DNA of 64,000 nt. It comes from Argyresthia goedartella (taxonomy: Eukaryota > Arthropoda > Insecta > Lepidoptera > Argyresthiidae). The notes under the pieces were generated by a model, which was given only the letters and a program-made list of their open reading frames with translations, searched no databases and was not told where the DNA came from. Of this stretch, positions 39,157 to 50,056 are shown piece after piece. Location: the NCBI GenBank assembly GCA_949825045.1, contig OX463832.1:25910552-25974551 (forward strand). The letters run 5' to 3'. Each line of letters opens with the position of its first letter. Within the stretch, counting starts at the first letter, position 1. The position numbers and the translations under genes are program-made.

Positions 39157-42059
39157 ATGTCGAGCCTTAACGTTTATCACCAGAACGTGAGGGGACTTAG
39201 GTCTAAGACTGATGTGTTTTTTAGAAATTTGCGATCTTGTGATTATGACGTGGTAACCTTGACTGAAACTTGGCTCTGCGAGGGTATTCTCGACGATGAG
39301 CTTTTTGATAGTCGCTATTGTGTATGGCGTAGGGACCGCGACTATACCGCGACCAAGCAGACCCGTGGAGGTGGAGTTGCTATAGCCGTCAAACGTTCCT
39401 TAATTACTTCTCGTAAGTTCGAATGGCAGTCTACTGCTGAAGATATTTGGATATCAATTGTCCTTCGAGACCCACGTAGCCGGACTCCAGTCAAGTTAAA
39501 TATATGTTGTTTATATCTTTGCTCAGAAAATCTGGGTCACTCTTTTTCCGACCAATTAATTAACTTTTGTGATAATATCGAAACAGTAATTTCCAGTAAC
39601 TTCCAAGATAAATTTATAATTTTAGGAGATTTTAATATGAGCTTCATTGACTGGTTGGATACCGACGAAGGTCTAGTACCCGTGAATGCAAGTGGTGATA
39701 GCGCCGCACATTTTATAGAAACCCTCAACTTTTGCAACTTGGAGCAATACAACTCAGTTATTAACGCGCAGGGCCGAATTCTGGACCTAGTTTTTGCTAG
39801 CGAGACAATTTCTGTGGCCCCATGCCTCGATCCACTTGTCCCAGAAGACCCATATCATAAAGCGCTCTGTATAAATGTGCCCTTTACCGAGTCTTCGTCT
39901 CTTCCACTAACCAATCATATCGTATTTTTATACAATCGAGGAGATTACAACTCGATTAAGGATGACCTTGTTGCTGCGGACTGGACAGACCTTCTTTGCA
40001 GAGGGTCTCTGGACGAGGCTGTACAATGCTTTTACAGAATAGTCTATAATTTGCGTACAAAACACATTCCTCAACGAGTCAAACGTGGTGATAATAATTA
40101 TCCTTTGTGGTACAACCGCCCCCTATCAAAGCTATTAAAGAAAAATTTAAATATTTTAGAAGGTTTAAGACGTACGGTAATCTATCAGATAAGCATACAT
40201 TCGATTTATTAAGAGAAAGGGTTAAGCGTCTGGAAAGATTGTGCTACATGAAATACATTAACCTCACAGAGGATTCGATTAAGGCAAATCCGAAGTATTT
40301 CTGGAAGTTTATTAAAAACAATCTTAATAAATCGTCATATCCTGTTTCGATGACCTATTTAGGTACTACTTCTACTTCGGGCGATGATATCAGCAATCTT
40401 TTTAACGAATATTTTCTATCAAATTTCCTTGAAAGAGATCCCACATCATGCACCCAGTTCGAGGAACCATCAGAGCCAGTCGTAGCTGATCTAGCCTCAA
40501 TCGTCATCGAGACTAATGAAATTATAAAGCTGCTAAATAACTTGGACTTGACGAAATCAGCCGGTCCTGATGAACTCCCCGCGGTTTTCCTAGTTAAATG
40601 TGCTGATAGCCTCTCTCTGCCTCTATCTCTTATATTCAAAAGATCAATCGCTGAAGGTGTTGTGCCTGCTATCTGGAAGTCAGCTTTTATCACCCCTATC
40701 CATAAAAAAGGTCAAAAAAATAGAGTGGATAATTACCGGCCAATCTCTAAGTTATGTCTCATTGCAAAGATATTCGAACGCATTGTCTATAACCAAGTGT
40801 ATGCTGCATTAAAGTCGTCGTTTTGTCCCCAGCAGCATGGTTTTCTTAAGAAACGGTCCACAGACTCAAACCTACTACTGTTTAATGATTTTATAACCCA
40901 GCAGTTAGATAACGGTGATCAAGTGGATGCTATTTATACTGATTATAGCAAGGCTTTCGACCGAATAGATCATATCCTTCTATTGAAAAAGTAACTTGCA
41001 ATTGGCATCAGGGGTGACTTATTTCGGTGGTTCTCATCATACGTTGAAAACAGATCTCAGGCAGTTGTACTGAACGGCTATAAATCTAATTGGACTAATA
41101 TACCCTCAGGGGTTCCCCAAGGGTCGTTACTAGCACCGTTACTGTTTATAATTTTCGTTTTTGATATTTCCAACTGTTTTAAAAATTCTCAATTCTTACT
41201 TTTTGCCGATGACATGAAAATATTTAGAACTGTTAACGATGCTATTGACTCAGCATTACTGCAAGACGACCTTCTGCAATTCGATATTTACTGCCTCAAC
41301 AATAAACTTGACCTAAATGTATCCAAATGCTTTACTGTGTCCTTTACTCGTAAACGCAACGTATTTAATAACAATTACTCATTAAAAAATAAACCTTTAC
41401 TTACACTTCATGAAATTAGAGACCTTGGTGTCATTATGGATAGCAAACTTATCTTTGATACGCACATAAATTCAATTACCAGTAAAGCCTACAAGGCCTT
41501 AGGGTTTATTATTCGTTCCTGCAAAAATCTGCGTCGCCTTAAATCCGTAAAAGTTATCTACTGTGCATTTGTCAGGAGCCACCTCGAATATGCTTCACAA
41601 GTTTGGAACCCTAGTTACAAAGTATATATTAATAAGTTAGAGAGCATTCAAAAGAAATTTATTCGACATATTAAATTCAAATTTAAACTTCCAAGACTAC
41701 CCTATAACCAATTATGCATCAAACTCCACTTACTTCCATTGCATGTACGGCGATACATAACTGACATCACCTATCTGATGAAAATAGCCCAGAGCCTTGT
41801 CGACTGTCCCGCCTTGTTAGCTAAGCTTCATCTCCTCGTCCCCTCACGTTCTCAGTCTCGCCGAAGACTGTCATTGTTTGTTCCTTGGGCTCGCACAAAC
41901 TTTAGACAAAATTCTTACTTTATCAGAGCTATACGATCTTTCAACGACCTTTGTATTGAAAACGAAGACATTGATTTGTTCGCTAGTAGTATTTCCGTTA
42001 TCCGTAAAGTATTAACCTCTAAGTTCTGTGACTCGGTTGAGGCCTCATTACCGATATAA
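39157..42059 (+). pseudogene. LINE C ORF2, broken by one frameshift and one stop
   Basis: The endonuclease part (39157 onward) has VYHQNVRGLRSKTD, VTLTETWLCEG and FIILGDFNMSFIDW. The frame shifts at an A-rich run near 40138-40150. RT follows with SAGPDELPAVFLVKC, YRPISKLCLIAKIFE, YTDYSKAFDRIDH, SGVPQGSLLAPLLF and LFADDMKIF. An in-frame TAA lies at 40992-40994 between KAFDR and the GVPQG motif. The thumb region ends SVEASLPI. No RNase H. With two lesions it cannot be made as a single protein, so this copy is inactive. Confidence 0.85.
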
Positions 42060-42276
42060 CCCACTATAATGGTGTGCCATCTTCCTTCTTCTATTATTGG
42101 ATATAGTTGCCGTGTCTGGTGTTTCGTGTATCGCTTTTCTTTCACCTGTGCTAATTGCTCAAAATATTGCTAGCTGTGAAAACTTTTTGTTGGCTTTCTG
42201 TATCTATGTGTGTAATTTATTGTGTTAGTGATAAGCTGTTAGTTTTCCTAATAAAGATTAAAAAAAAAAAAAAAAA

Positions 42277-43165
42277 TACGTCTGCGTGGCGCACAGCGGC
42301 GACGCGGCGTGGCGGCTGCTCACTCGCTCGCTGACCGCGCTCGCGCAAGGTACCTGCACTCTACTACTGTAATATACGTCTGCGTGGCGCACAGCGGCGA
42401 CGCGGCGTGGCGGCTGCTCACTCGCTCGCTGACCGCGCTCGCACAAGGTACCTGCACTCTACTACTGTAATATACGATACTTCTACTCTGCCTGGCGCAC
42501 AGCGGCGACGCGGCGTGGCGGCTGCTCACTCGCTCGCTGACCGCGCTCGCGCAAGGTACCTGCACTCTACTACTGTAATATACGTCTGCGTGGCGCACAG
42601 CGGCGACGCGGCGTGGCGGCTGCTCACTCGCTCGCTGACCGCGCTCGCGCAAGGTACCTGCACTCTACTACTGTAATATACGTCTGCGTGGCGCACAGCG
42701 GCGACGCGGCGTGGCGGCTGCTCACTCGCTCGCTGACCGCGCTCGCGCAAGGTACCTGCACTCTACTACTGCAATATACGATACTTCCTCTCTGCCTGGC
42801 GCACAGCGGCGACGCGGCGTGGCGGCTGCTCACTCGCTCGCTGACCGCGCTCGCGCAAGGTACCTGCACTCTACTACTGTAATATACGTCTGCGTGGCGC
42901 ACAGCGGCGACACGGCGTGGCGGCTGCTCACTCGCTCGCTGACCGCGCTCGCGCAAGGTACCTGCACTCTACTACTGTAATATACGTCTGCGTGGCGCAC
43001 AGCGGCGACGCGGCGTGGCGGCTGCTCACTCGCTCGCTGACCGCGCTCGCGCAAGGTACCTGCACTCTACTACTGTAATATACGTCTGCGTGGCGCACAG
43101 CGGCGACGCGGCGTGGCGGCTGCTCACTCGCTCGCGCAAGGTACCTGCACTCTACTACTGTAATA
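42277..43165 (+). repeat. 98-bp exon-intron junction array, part 3 (9 copies)
   Basis: Donor-like sites at 42350, 42448, 42556, 42654, 42752, 42860, 42958, 43056 and about 43140. Two units are the 108-bp variant. The last unit lacks 13 bp (CTGACCGCGCTCG). The array ends at TACGATACTTCTAC, where it runs into a LINE fragment. Confidence 0.95.
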
Positions 43166-43880
43166 TACGATACTTCTACAATAACATTCCGCAACAAATA
43201 CAAAACTTGACTGAAGCTCGACTCAAAATATGTATAAAACACACTTTGTGCACAAAGGCCTACTACAAAATTAATGACTTTTTACAAGACAGCGACATCT
43301 GGTACTAAACCAGTTTATTGCACCCTATATATTATGTTCTATGTAATAATTAGGCACCTACTTGATATTATATTGGGAGCTTACCTATGAAATTGGCGAA
43401 TTTTTCTTACAGATTCAGGAGTTCATAATTCGAGTAATTCAATAGCTATTTCCAGTTTTATTTTATTGTTTTAAAATTAATTTCAATATTTTACATCTAC
43501 TTATTAAATTTTCTTTTAATTTTTAGTTTGATAACTAAAATGTTATCTTCAAAATCAGTGCCTCCTAAATGTCATCCATTTTCATGATAATATTCGTAAT
43601 ATTTTTTTACAGCTGACACTTTTCAAAAATTATATAAAATTTTCTGTTAGCTAAATGTTGTCTCAATTATACACACAAAGTTTATAAAATTAGGATCTGT
43701 CATTCCTAAAAAAATACAAAATAATTTGTACTGAAAATTGAGTTAACTTCAATTTCTCCATACAAAACGCCAATTTCTTAAGTAATGAACTAATATTATG
43801 CTTTCTTGATTATGTTATGACGTTGATTAAGTCTCAATTGTCGTGCTATTATGAATAAAAATCTTTGAACTTGAACCAAA
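43166..43880 (+). pseudogene. CR1-group LINE 3' end, interrupted by a MITE
   Basis: Encodes FYNNIPQQIQNLTEARLKIC and YYKINDFLQDSDIWY, the C-terminus of a LINE pol related to 25284-25715 and 51165-51300. The 3' UTR (GGCACCTACTTGATATTA) is split at 43373 and resumes at 43794 (TTATGCTTTCTTGATTATG), ending AATAAAAATCTTTGAACTTG. Confidence 0.75.
43373..43793. mobile_element. Mariner-type MITE, second copy
   Basis: Starts TTGGGAGCTTACCTATGAAA and ends with a decayed inverted version (ATTTCTTAAGTAATGAACTAA), flanked by TA. The homologous LINE tail at 51340-51390 lacks it and shows the empty site. Confidence 0.8.
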
Positions 43881-44016
43881 ACAGTTCTACCCATTCTGAC
43901 CACAAATACGAAGCCGCGCCATTTCGGCGTTTGTAGGACCTTCTTTGGCGGCCCCGACCGTCGGCTCCAAAGTTTTGACAAATCATCGCATCCATCGCCG
44001 CTCTCTCTCTCCGCAG

Positions 44017-44133
44017 AATCGTCGACGCTCCGCGACGCGCACAACCTCATGAAGACCCTCAACTTGACGGACGCCTCTGGGACCGACGTCGCCGCCTGGA
44101 ACCTGAGCGACGTGCCGGCATTCTCCGACGCGG
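44017..44133 (+). CDS. Host gene exon 10
   Basis: 117 bp, phase 1 to 1, acceptor CTCTCTCTCCGCAG and donor GCGG|GTCTGT. It encodes SSTLRDAHNLMKTLNLTDAS and DVAAWNLSDVPAFSDA. The frame joins exon 9 (codon GAA) and exon 11 (codon GGT). Confidence 0.85.
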
Positions 44134-44204
44134 GTCTGTGGACACACGCACACACACACATACACGTAGCAAATGCCTTCGCTTCAGGGAACGAGGATTT
44201 GACA

Positions 44205-44290
44205 ACCGCTCCTATGGCTTTCCTGCTCCTGTGGATCTCACTCGCGCTGCAGCGCGGTAACGCAGCCTGTTTAAGGCGACACCTCCTCCG
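44205..44290 (+). pseudogene. Trace of retroelement C-terminal motif
   Basis: Reads FLLLWISLALQRGNAACLRR, similar to FLMQRISLAVQRGNAASVMG at 55115-55396 on the other strand. It is too short to assign further. Confidence 0.5.
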
Positions 44291-44369
44291 TGCAAAGGTC
44301 CCCGGTACTCCAGGCGGAAAGACCCGCAGTGTGAGAGGGACGGAATCGGGAAAAAATGTCATAACGTAG

Positions 44370-45590
44370 CGCTAAACCACAGAAAAATTGTTTAAAAATA
44401 AACTACGCTATTTTGTTAAAAAGTTTTTTAAGGAGATTTTGCGAATACATAATATCTACATTTTGAACGCAGTTCTACAATGAAATTAGTTAGGATTTCA
44501 GAATTAAAAGAAAAAAAAAATAGAAGTGTTTTCGTCATTAAATTATATCGAGAAAATTTCATCCAATCGCGTTTTCCTTTAGGGAAAATCTTAATCAAAT
44601 ACTCAATAAACGTAAACCCAAAAATCTAACCTGTAGATGACTTCATGGTGGAGTAAATGAATTTGAAAAAAAACCCTTTTTTTTTTCTCGGAGCACCTTA
44701 ATTTGAGCCGTGCGATTCTTTGGCCGTTTGTTTGTGTGATTAACCTCTTGATTACCACCGGCGTTAGCTACAGCACTTCTCCGTTATAGGTGTTAAATTT
44801 TACTACCATGGCATAAGGTCAAAGTCGCGATTGCGTCCAGTTTCGAGATTGGCAAAAATGTTTTTGATCGTCTTATCTGTTCACCACCAGGTCGCAATTT
44901 TTCAATCGATTTTGTCGAAAATTGGCACGCAAGCTCCTTGATTTATTTAATTATTTTGGTCGATCGCCATTTTGTGATTAGGGGGAAAAGGGGGAAGTTT
45001 TTTGTAGCGTTTATCAACGGATTTCAATCAAATTTAAGAGCGGCACACGAAGGACTTCACTCTACACGAAATGTTGCGAAAATATTCCAAAAGGGGGGGG
45101 GGGGGGAGAAAACGGGTAGAGGGGGGGGGGGGAAGATTGCTGTAGCGTTATATACGGACGGATTTAAATTTATGAAATTAAAACTAGTGCTACTGTTCTC
45201 ACAGAACTCGTTTATTTTGTATTGTGCGGACTTTGATTTTGCATAATGGTCAGGCAGGCCACCACCAGGCTGCCTCGAGAGTAACGTGAGCTAATGGTCA
45301 ACGTCAGAATTTCTTCCCGTCATGCCGCCGTCGTAGAAACGATTCCCGGTCGCACTGTTATCATCTATCAGCCAACACTTCTGCAAGGGTTGTAATGAAA
45401 TAGAAATAGAATAGTTTATTCAAAAGTCAAATTGAACAACACATAGATAAACAGAAAAAAAATGGAATAAAAATCAACCAGCAATACGAAAATCAGAAAC
45501 AGTAACGTGACAGTGATGCGGTGCGGCTCAGCAAACGCTACAGGGAACCTGTAACACTGATACTCTGCCGAACCATATCGTAATAATAAT
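44370..45590. other. Intron 10, nothing recognised apart from G runs
   Basis: Two long G tracts (about 45093-45107 and 45121-45133) flank a GAGAAAACGGGTAGA spacer. A plus-strand open frame across them is not supported by any family. The rest looks unique. Confidence 0.35.
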
Positions 45591-45591
45591 A

Positions 45592-45836
45592 ATATTACCT
45601 TGGAAACTATTTACACACATTGATGTAGCCCCAAACTAGGATTCCCTGTATCTTGGGTACTAGACAACGATACAAATACTTATATAGATAAATATTACAC
45701 TCAGATAGATAAACAACCATGACTAGGGTACAAACATCTGTTCTCATCAAACAAATATTTTCCCCCACCGGGACTCGAACCCGGGACCCTTGGCTTCGTA
45801 GGCAGCGTCACTGCCGACTCGGCCATTCGGGTATAT
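45592..45836 (-). mobile_element. tRNA-derived SINE, family A
   Basis: Minus-strand copy with B box GGTCCCGGGTTCGAGTCCC read from the right end. It lies 130 bp upstream of exon 11. Confidence 0.85.
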
Positions 45837-45966
45837 AGTAGGCAGTGTGAGTCAATAAGTGTGTGTTATTGCATAAATATAACGTGTGTCATACATACGG
45901 TGCAATATTATACGGAGGATAATTACAAATATGGTGGGTAAATACTAATGTTGTTTATTGTTCCAG

Positions 45967-46081
45967 GTGCGGACGCAATAAACCAGCTGTTGGTGAAGAT
46001 GTCTCTACAGAGCGAGATAGCTTACCAGGTCATAAACAATGTCTGTCTCTGTCGCCCCTTCGGACAGCCTCTGGAGAAAGA
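45967..46081 (+). CDS. Host gene exon 11
   Basis: 115 bp, phase 1 to 2, acceptor ATTGTTCCAG and donor GTGAGT. It encodes GADAINQLLVKMSLQSEIAY and QVINNVCLCRPFGQPLEK, a helical segment with a CLC pair. Confidence 0.85.
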
Positions 46082-46159
46082 GTGAGTGGCCCATACAATC
46101 AAGCAACCACATTCAGCCACTGCTGGGTATAGACCTCTTCTTTACTTCGTCCGAAAACC

Positions 46160-46310
46160 TATTTTGAGTGTTTATATGTTTGTGACGTCGATTTTATCAT
46201 GGGTGTGCAGCACAAGCGTGAGGTCTCGGGTTCGATTCCCGGCTGGGGAGGTAGAAAATAAAGGCTGGTATTTAATCGCACATCAAAAATACTGATTTGA
46301 GCAGCAAAAA
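46160..46310 (+). mobile_element. SINE-like fragment with B box
   Basis: GTGAGGTCTCGGGTTCGATTCCCGG is a clear pol III B box, with a degenerate A-box region before it. It is followed by GCACATCAAAAATACTGATTT, a tail shared with 53610 and 53790-53815. Confidence 0.45.
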
Positions 46311-46346
46311 AAGATCAGCAAAACACTTTTTATGTTTTAAATATTT

Positions 46347-46722
46347 TATCTGCACACGTATCATAAACCCTCTTTACTGCGTGTAAAAACCGCATGTTAA
46401 GCCCAGCATAATTTTTACTATTTGGTAAAAACTCATTTCTTATCTAAAAATTTGTACAAAAATTTGTCAAATTATGATATGCAAATTTCGAACGCCGACG
46501 CCCGCCTGCGTGCCGCCCCTAGTTTGTCTGTGAAGTTGGTACTAAAGAACAAGCTAAACAACTGCAGGGCCACAATGCCGGTCAAACATGCGGTTCCTGA
46601 ACACATCAAAGAGAGCTTATGATATGTGTGTAGATAAACTAGTGTGTATGTAACTGTACATAATTAGGCACTCTCGAGTGATAAGCCCTCCATTATGTAG
46701 CAGTCACATACACTACTGTAAT
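46347..46722 (+). mobile_element. Family M MITE
   Basis: TATCTGCACACGTATCATAA to TTATGATATGTGTGTAGATA, then a shortened second hairpin (CTCTCGAGTGATAAGCCCTCC). Confidence 0.75.
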
Positions 46723-46734
46723 GAGCACTTAAGT

Positions 46735-46935
46735 TTATGTTTTAAGTATTTTTTGTTGTTCTTACATGTTGAACCTAACACGTAGGGTAAAGGTTCGCCT
46801 TCACCTAAGCTATCGTAGCAAATATAAAGGACATTTTCTGTGCCAATCAGTAATTTTGATGTGCAGTTTAATAATTTCCGAAAATAATCCACCCGATCTC
46901 AGCTGTCTGTGCATATGTGGGAGTCGTCGCTATTT
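46735..46935 (+). repeat. Repeat with CTTCACCTAAGCTA motif
   Basis: TTGTTGTTCTTACATGTTGAAC and GTGCAATCAGTATTTTTGATGTGC-like sequence recur at 53640-53840 (inverted) and 55900-55990. Non-coding. Confidence 0.5.
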
Positions 46936-47029
46936 CTGTTTCGGATGGCACTGGATACCCTAGTGTGGGACCATAAGTCCGTGAGCAATGTGCATGCTTG
47001 TATGTGAGTTCAGAGTCCTGTTGTTCCAG

Positions 47030-47096
47030 GTTCGCGATGCAGAGGTACTTTCGGATCCTGCAGAATTATAAAACGGCGTCGACCATCACTTTTAAG
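47030..47096 (+). CDS. Host gene exon 12
   Basis: 67 bp, phase 2 to 0, acceptor TGTTGTTCCAG and donor AAG|GTGGGT. It encodes FAMQRYFRILQNYKTAST and ITFK. Confidence 0.85.
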
Positions 47097-47099
47097 GTG

Positions 47100-47650
47100 G
47101 GTAACTCTCTCACGTAGTTCGGTAGTTTCCCGGGCAGTTATTTAACACGTTCAGCGCTAGTATACACCCCCACGCCTTTCGCCCCAATCTAGTGTGTCCC
47201 TGGACTCTTTTTTTGTTGGAAGGGAAAAAAATGGAATTCCCCATGCCCAGGAGTCAGACCTCCCTGCTATGTCCGGGTCCCCACATATTGAGCGGGCATC
47301 AGCTCGTGTGCTATACGGACTAAAAACAACCTCTTTATGTTTGCAGTTGTCTGTCTAAGACTACTGTGAGCCATGGCCTCGGTATATGCTGAAGGCTTTC
47401 TACCTGCAATTTGCCCTTTTGGGCGATATATATGTGTATATGATATATATGGGAGGAGTTTGCCTGCTTACCCGATTGTATGAGCGGACATCAGCTCATA
47501 GTCAACGGGCATGATAGCGGCATGTTAGGGGGGCAGATAGCCCCCGCTACTAAAAGGTGGTTCTATATAATTTTTAAAACCTATCCTAAGCCTAAACTAC
47601 TCTAAATTTGGGTCATTTATGAGGTCTCTAACCTCAGTCCGGAAGGTTTA
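47100..47650. other. Intron 12 proximal part, nothing recognised
   Basis: No repeat landmark seen elsewhere in the window, apart from short AT tracts. Confidence 0.35.
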
Positions 47651-47790
47651 AAGGTACCCACAGACCAGATATCGAGATAGACAGCGAAAGTCTACCTACT
47701 TCGCGTGTTTTTAATAGGCGGACTCCGCTCATCCCGGCTCAGTCGCTCTCTGGCTGTTCGAATGTAAGCCGTGTACTAATAAACATAAAA

Positions 47791-47871
47791 ATGCCTCACT
47801 GTGCCGTTGTGAATTTCAAAAACTCAAGCAATGTTGTTTTTAAAGAAAACGACGGCGTTACCTTTCATACG
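47791..47871 (+). CDS. THAP-domain first exon, probably from the P-like element
   Basis: ATG CCT CAC TGT GCC starts a frame reading MPHCAVVNFKNSSNVVF and then KENDGVTFHT, ending at a donor GTAAGT. A THAP domain begins with a short Cys-AV-x-x-Cys signature and reaches a conserved F-H/R segment at this distance. Here the second Cys position is Phe. No later exon with the remaining zinc ligands is visible, so it is probably a remnant. Confidence 0.5.
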
Positions 47872-48416
47872 TAAGTAATTTTATTTCTGAAATTCGCCTC
47901 ATTTATTTAATAATCAATTATTTTTAATTTCGAGTAGCGTCTCCCGTTTTTACTGAGATAGGTTGAACCATAGCGTATATTTCCCATGGACTTCATCCAC
48001 TGCTCCTTCCACTTTACACAATTCATGGATATCTCTTTCGTAGCCCTCAATGAACAGTGAAGCAAACTATACTTTCGTTAACCTTACAGTTGCATGGTAC
48101 AGTCTCGTTTACTCATTTTTCTGTCGATTTAATCAGATAGTGTTGTACAATGCGACGATTCTTGCAAAATCGCTGGACGATTCGATTTTGTTGACGGAAG
48201 AATGATAATTCTGAGTTGCATTTTCATTGCAATCTATATTTTAGTATATGGGAAATCTGATACTATTCCACAGTTTAAGATCGATTTGAGTTACTGAATG
48301 AGGGGGCTGGACGGATTTACACATGAATAATAAAAGGTAAATAGGTTGTTGATTGTAGGCACTGACGCGAGGAATTAAAGGCGGTGAAAACTATTAAGAG
48401 GTTATTTAATAATAAT

Positions 48417-48463
48417 TATGTAAGTTTACCCTATTCTAAAACAGAATAGGGTAAACTTACATA
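48417..48463. repeat. Perfect 21-bp stem hairpin
   Basis: TATGTAAGTTTACCCTATTC and T on the left are mirrored exactly after a 5-base loop (AAAAC). It lies inside the P-like element. Confidence 0.85.
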
Positions 48464-49107
48464 TTTCTGTCTTAATTGCTAACTACCTTATTTTCTAAAT
48501 CTTAAAACTATGTGAACAATCTTGTTGCCAACACAAACCAATAGGTATGAGAAATATTAGAACGCGTCGCTAACATAGGTACTACAGACAAATACATACT
48601 TTAACACGCTATGATATGATATCCGGGTGCGATGCTACGATACGATCTCCCGCTCGAAACACTGCCGGCTTACTGACAAAAAGGCAACGCGGTAGGTACG
48701 TGGTCGTGGTAGGTAGGGGATTCCCGCAGCAGCGCTCATTTTGAATCGATTTGGCGGCGCGCCTTTGACTCTGTTTCACTATTAACATGCCAACCCATCA
48801 CTAAAAGGCGTTCGTGACGTCACAGTAGGTAGTGAAAAAGTTACACGGTTGGTTCTCATACATTCGACCGTGTTTGCTGCGTCTATCTCGATATCTGGTC
48901 TGTAGTTACACCACATACCTTAAATTGGCGGGAAAAGGCCACGGGGGTAGGAGGGGGGAAATTTCACACAGTGCTTAAGGACCAATAGATGTCATTTCTG
49001 CAATAGATAAATTTTGATAAGTCAACGTCGTCTTCTTTTTGTCTCGTACGCTCCTGTGTTGTGTCCCTGTGTTGTCTCCGTCGCGCCTAACGCGTGCTCG
49101 CTCGCAG

Positions 49108-49228
49108 GCGGAGTCGTGCTGCGAGAGCCTGCGGGGCGGGCGCCTGCAGCAGATGATGGCGGGCCTGTCGCGCCACCTGGCGGCGTACCGGCAGTGCGGC
49201 GCCAAGCCCACGGGCCGGGTGGCGGATG
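49108..49228 (+). CDS. Host gene exon 13
   Basis: 121 bp, phase 0 to 1, acceptor GCTCGCTCGCAG and donor GATG|GTGAGC. It encodes AESCCESLRGGRLQQMMAGL and SRHLAAYRQCGAKPTGRVAD. Confidence 0.85.
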
Positions 49229-49286
49229 GTGAGCAAACACTCACGCAATGTAGCCATCTCGTAGAGTACGGTATTTGACTGCTAGT

Positions 49287-49530
49287 ATAATACCTTGGAC
49301 ACCTTTTACACACATTGATCTAGCCCCAAACTAGGATTCCCTGTATCTTGGGTACTAGACAACGATACACATACTTATATAGATATAAATATTATACTTA
49401 GATAGATAAACAACCATGACTAGGGTACAAACATCCGTTCTCATCAAACAAATATTTGCCCCCACCGGGGCTCGAACCCGGGACCCTTGGTTTCGTAGGC
49501 AGCGTCACTGCCGACTCGGCCATTCGGGTC
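49287..49530 (-). mobile_element. tRNA-derived SINE, family A
   Basis: Minus-strand copy starting 60 bp after exon 13. The right end has GAATGGCCGAGTCGGCAGTG. Confidence 0.85.
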
Positions 49531-49612
49531 GTCGAGTATAGGTAACGAGTTCTATGGAATACTAGCATGTCACGTCATATTCAAAGGCTGTCTTTTTATC
49601 ACGACGATTGTC

Positions 49613-49873
49613 GACCCGAATGGCCGAGTCGGCAGTGTCCCTGCCTAATAGTGAAGCCAAGGGTCCCGGGTTCGAGTCCCGGTGGGGTCCACTATTTGTT
49701 TGATGACAACGGATGTTTGTACCCTAGTCATGGTTGTTTATCTATCTTAGTATAGTATTTATCTATATAAGTATGTGTATCGTTGTCTAGTACCCAAGAT
49801 TCAGGGAATCCTAATTTGGGGCTAGATCAATGTGTGTCAATAGTGTCCAAGGTATTATTATTATTATTATTAT
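49613..49873 (+). mobile_element. tRNA-derived SINE, family A
   Basis: Plus-strand copy facing the previous one, so the two form an inverted SINE pair with about 80 bp between heads. It has a small insertion (CTAATAGTG) between A and B boxes. Confidence 0.85.
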
Positions 49874-49944
49874 ATACCACGCCATCCACTCTGGTCCTGA
49901 GCCTCCCAAATCGAAAAGTCTCGTGGTCACTTAGTGTACATTTG

Positions 49945-50056
49945 ACGACGTCTGTGGTGTTGCGGCCGAGGCTGTGCTCTCCAAGCGAGAGGTCCCGGGT
50001 TCATATCCTACCTATCAAAATATCCCCCTCCTCTCCCCCCCCCCCCCCCCCCCCCC
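49945..50056 (+). mobile_element. SINE family B fragment followed by a poly(C) tract
   Basis: GTCTGTGGTGTTGCGGCC and GGTCCCGGGTTCATATCC keep the A and B box layout. It is followed by a C-rich tract at 50034-50060. Confidence 0.5.

Larger units (their letters stand above)
37542..42276 (+). mobile_element. Full-length CR1/Jockey-group LINE C inside the array
   Basis: About 4.7 kb: 5' UTR, ORF1 (37648), ORF2 (39157), 3' UTR with AATAAA, and a 17-base poly(A). The array breaks at GTAATAT and resumes at ATACGTCTG, so the target duplication is at most 2 bp. Confidence 0.85.
47660..48903. mobile_element. P-like DNA transposon relic with THAP exon
   Basis: Perfect 23-bp terminal inverted repeats (ACAGACCAGATATCGAGATA and GAC at 47660-47682; reverse complement at 48881-48903). 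The adjacent octamers AGGTACCC and AGTTACAC match at 6 of 8 positions, as expected for a decayed 8-bp duplication. The element carries a THAP-type first exon. P elements have THAP-domain transposases and 8-bp target duplications. At 1.24 kb there is no room for a full transposase, so it is non-autonomous. Confidence 0.65.

Noticed and set aside
44938..45246. 102-codon plus frame with GGGGEKTGRGGGG
   Set aside because: It depends on G homopolymers and has no family similarity or splice context.
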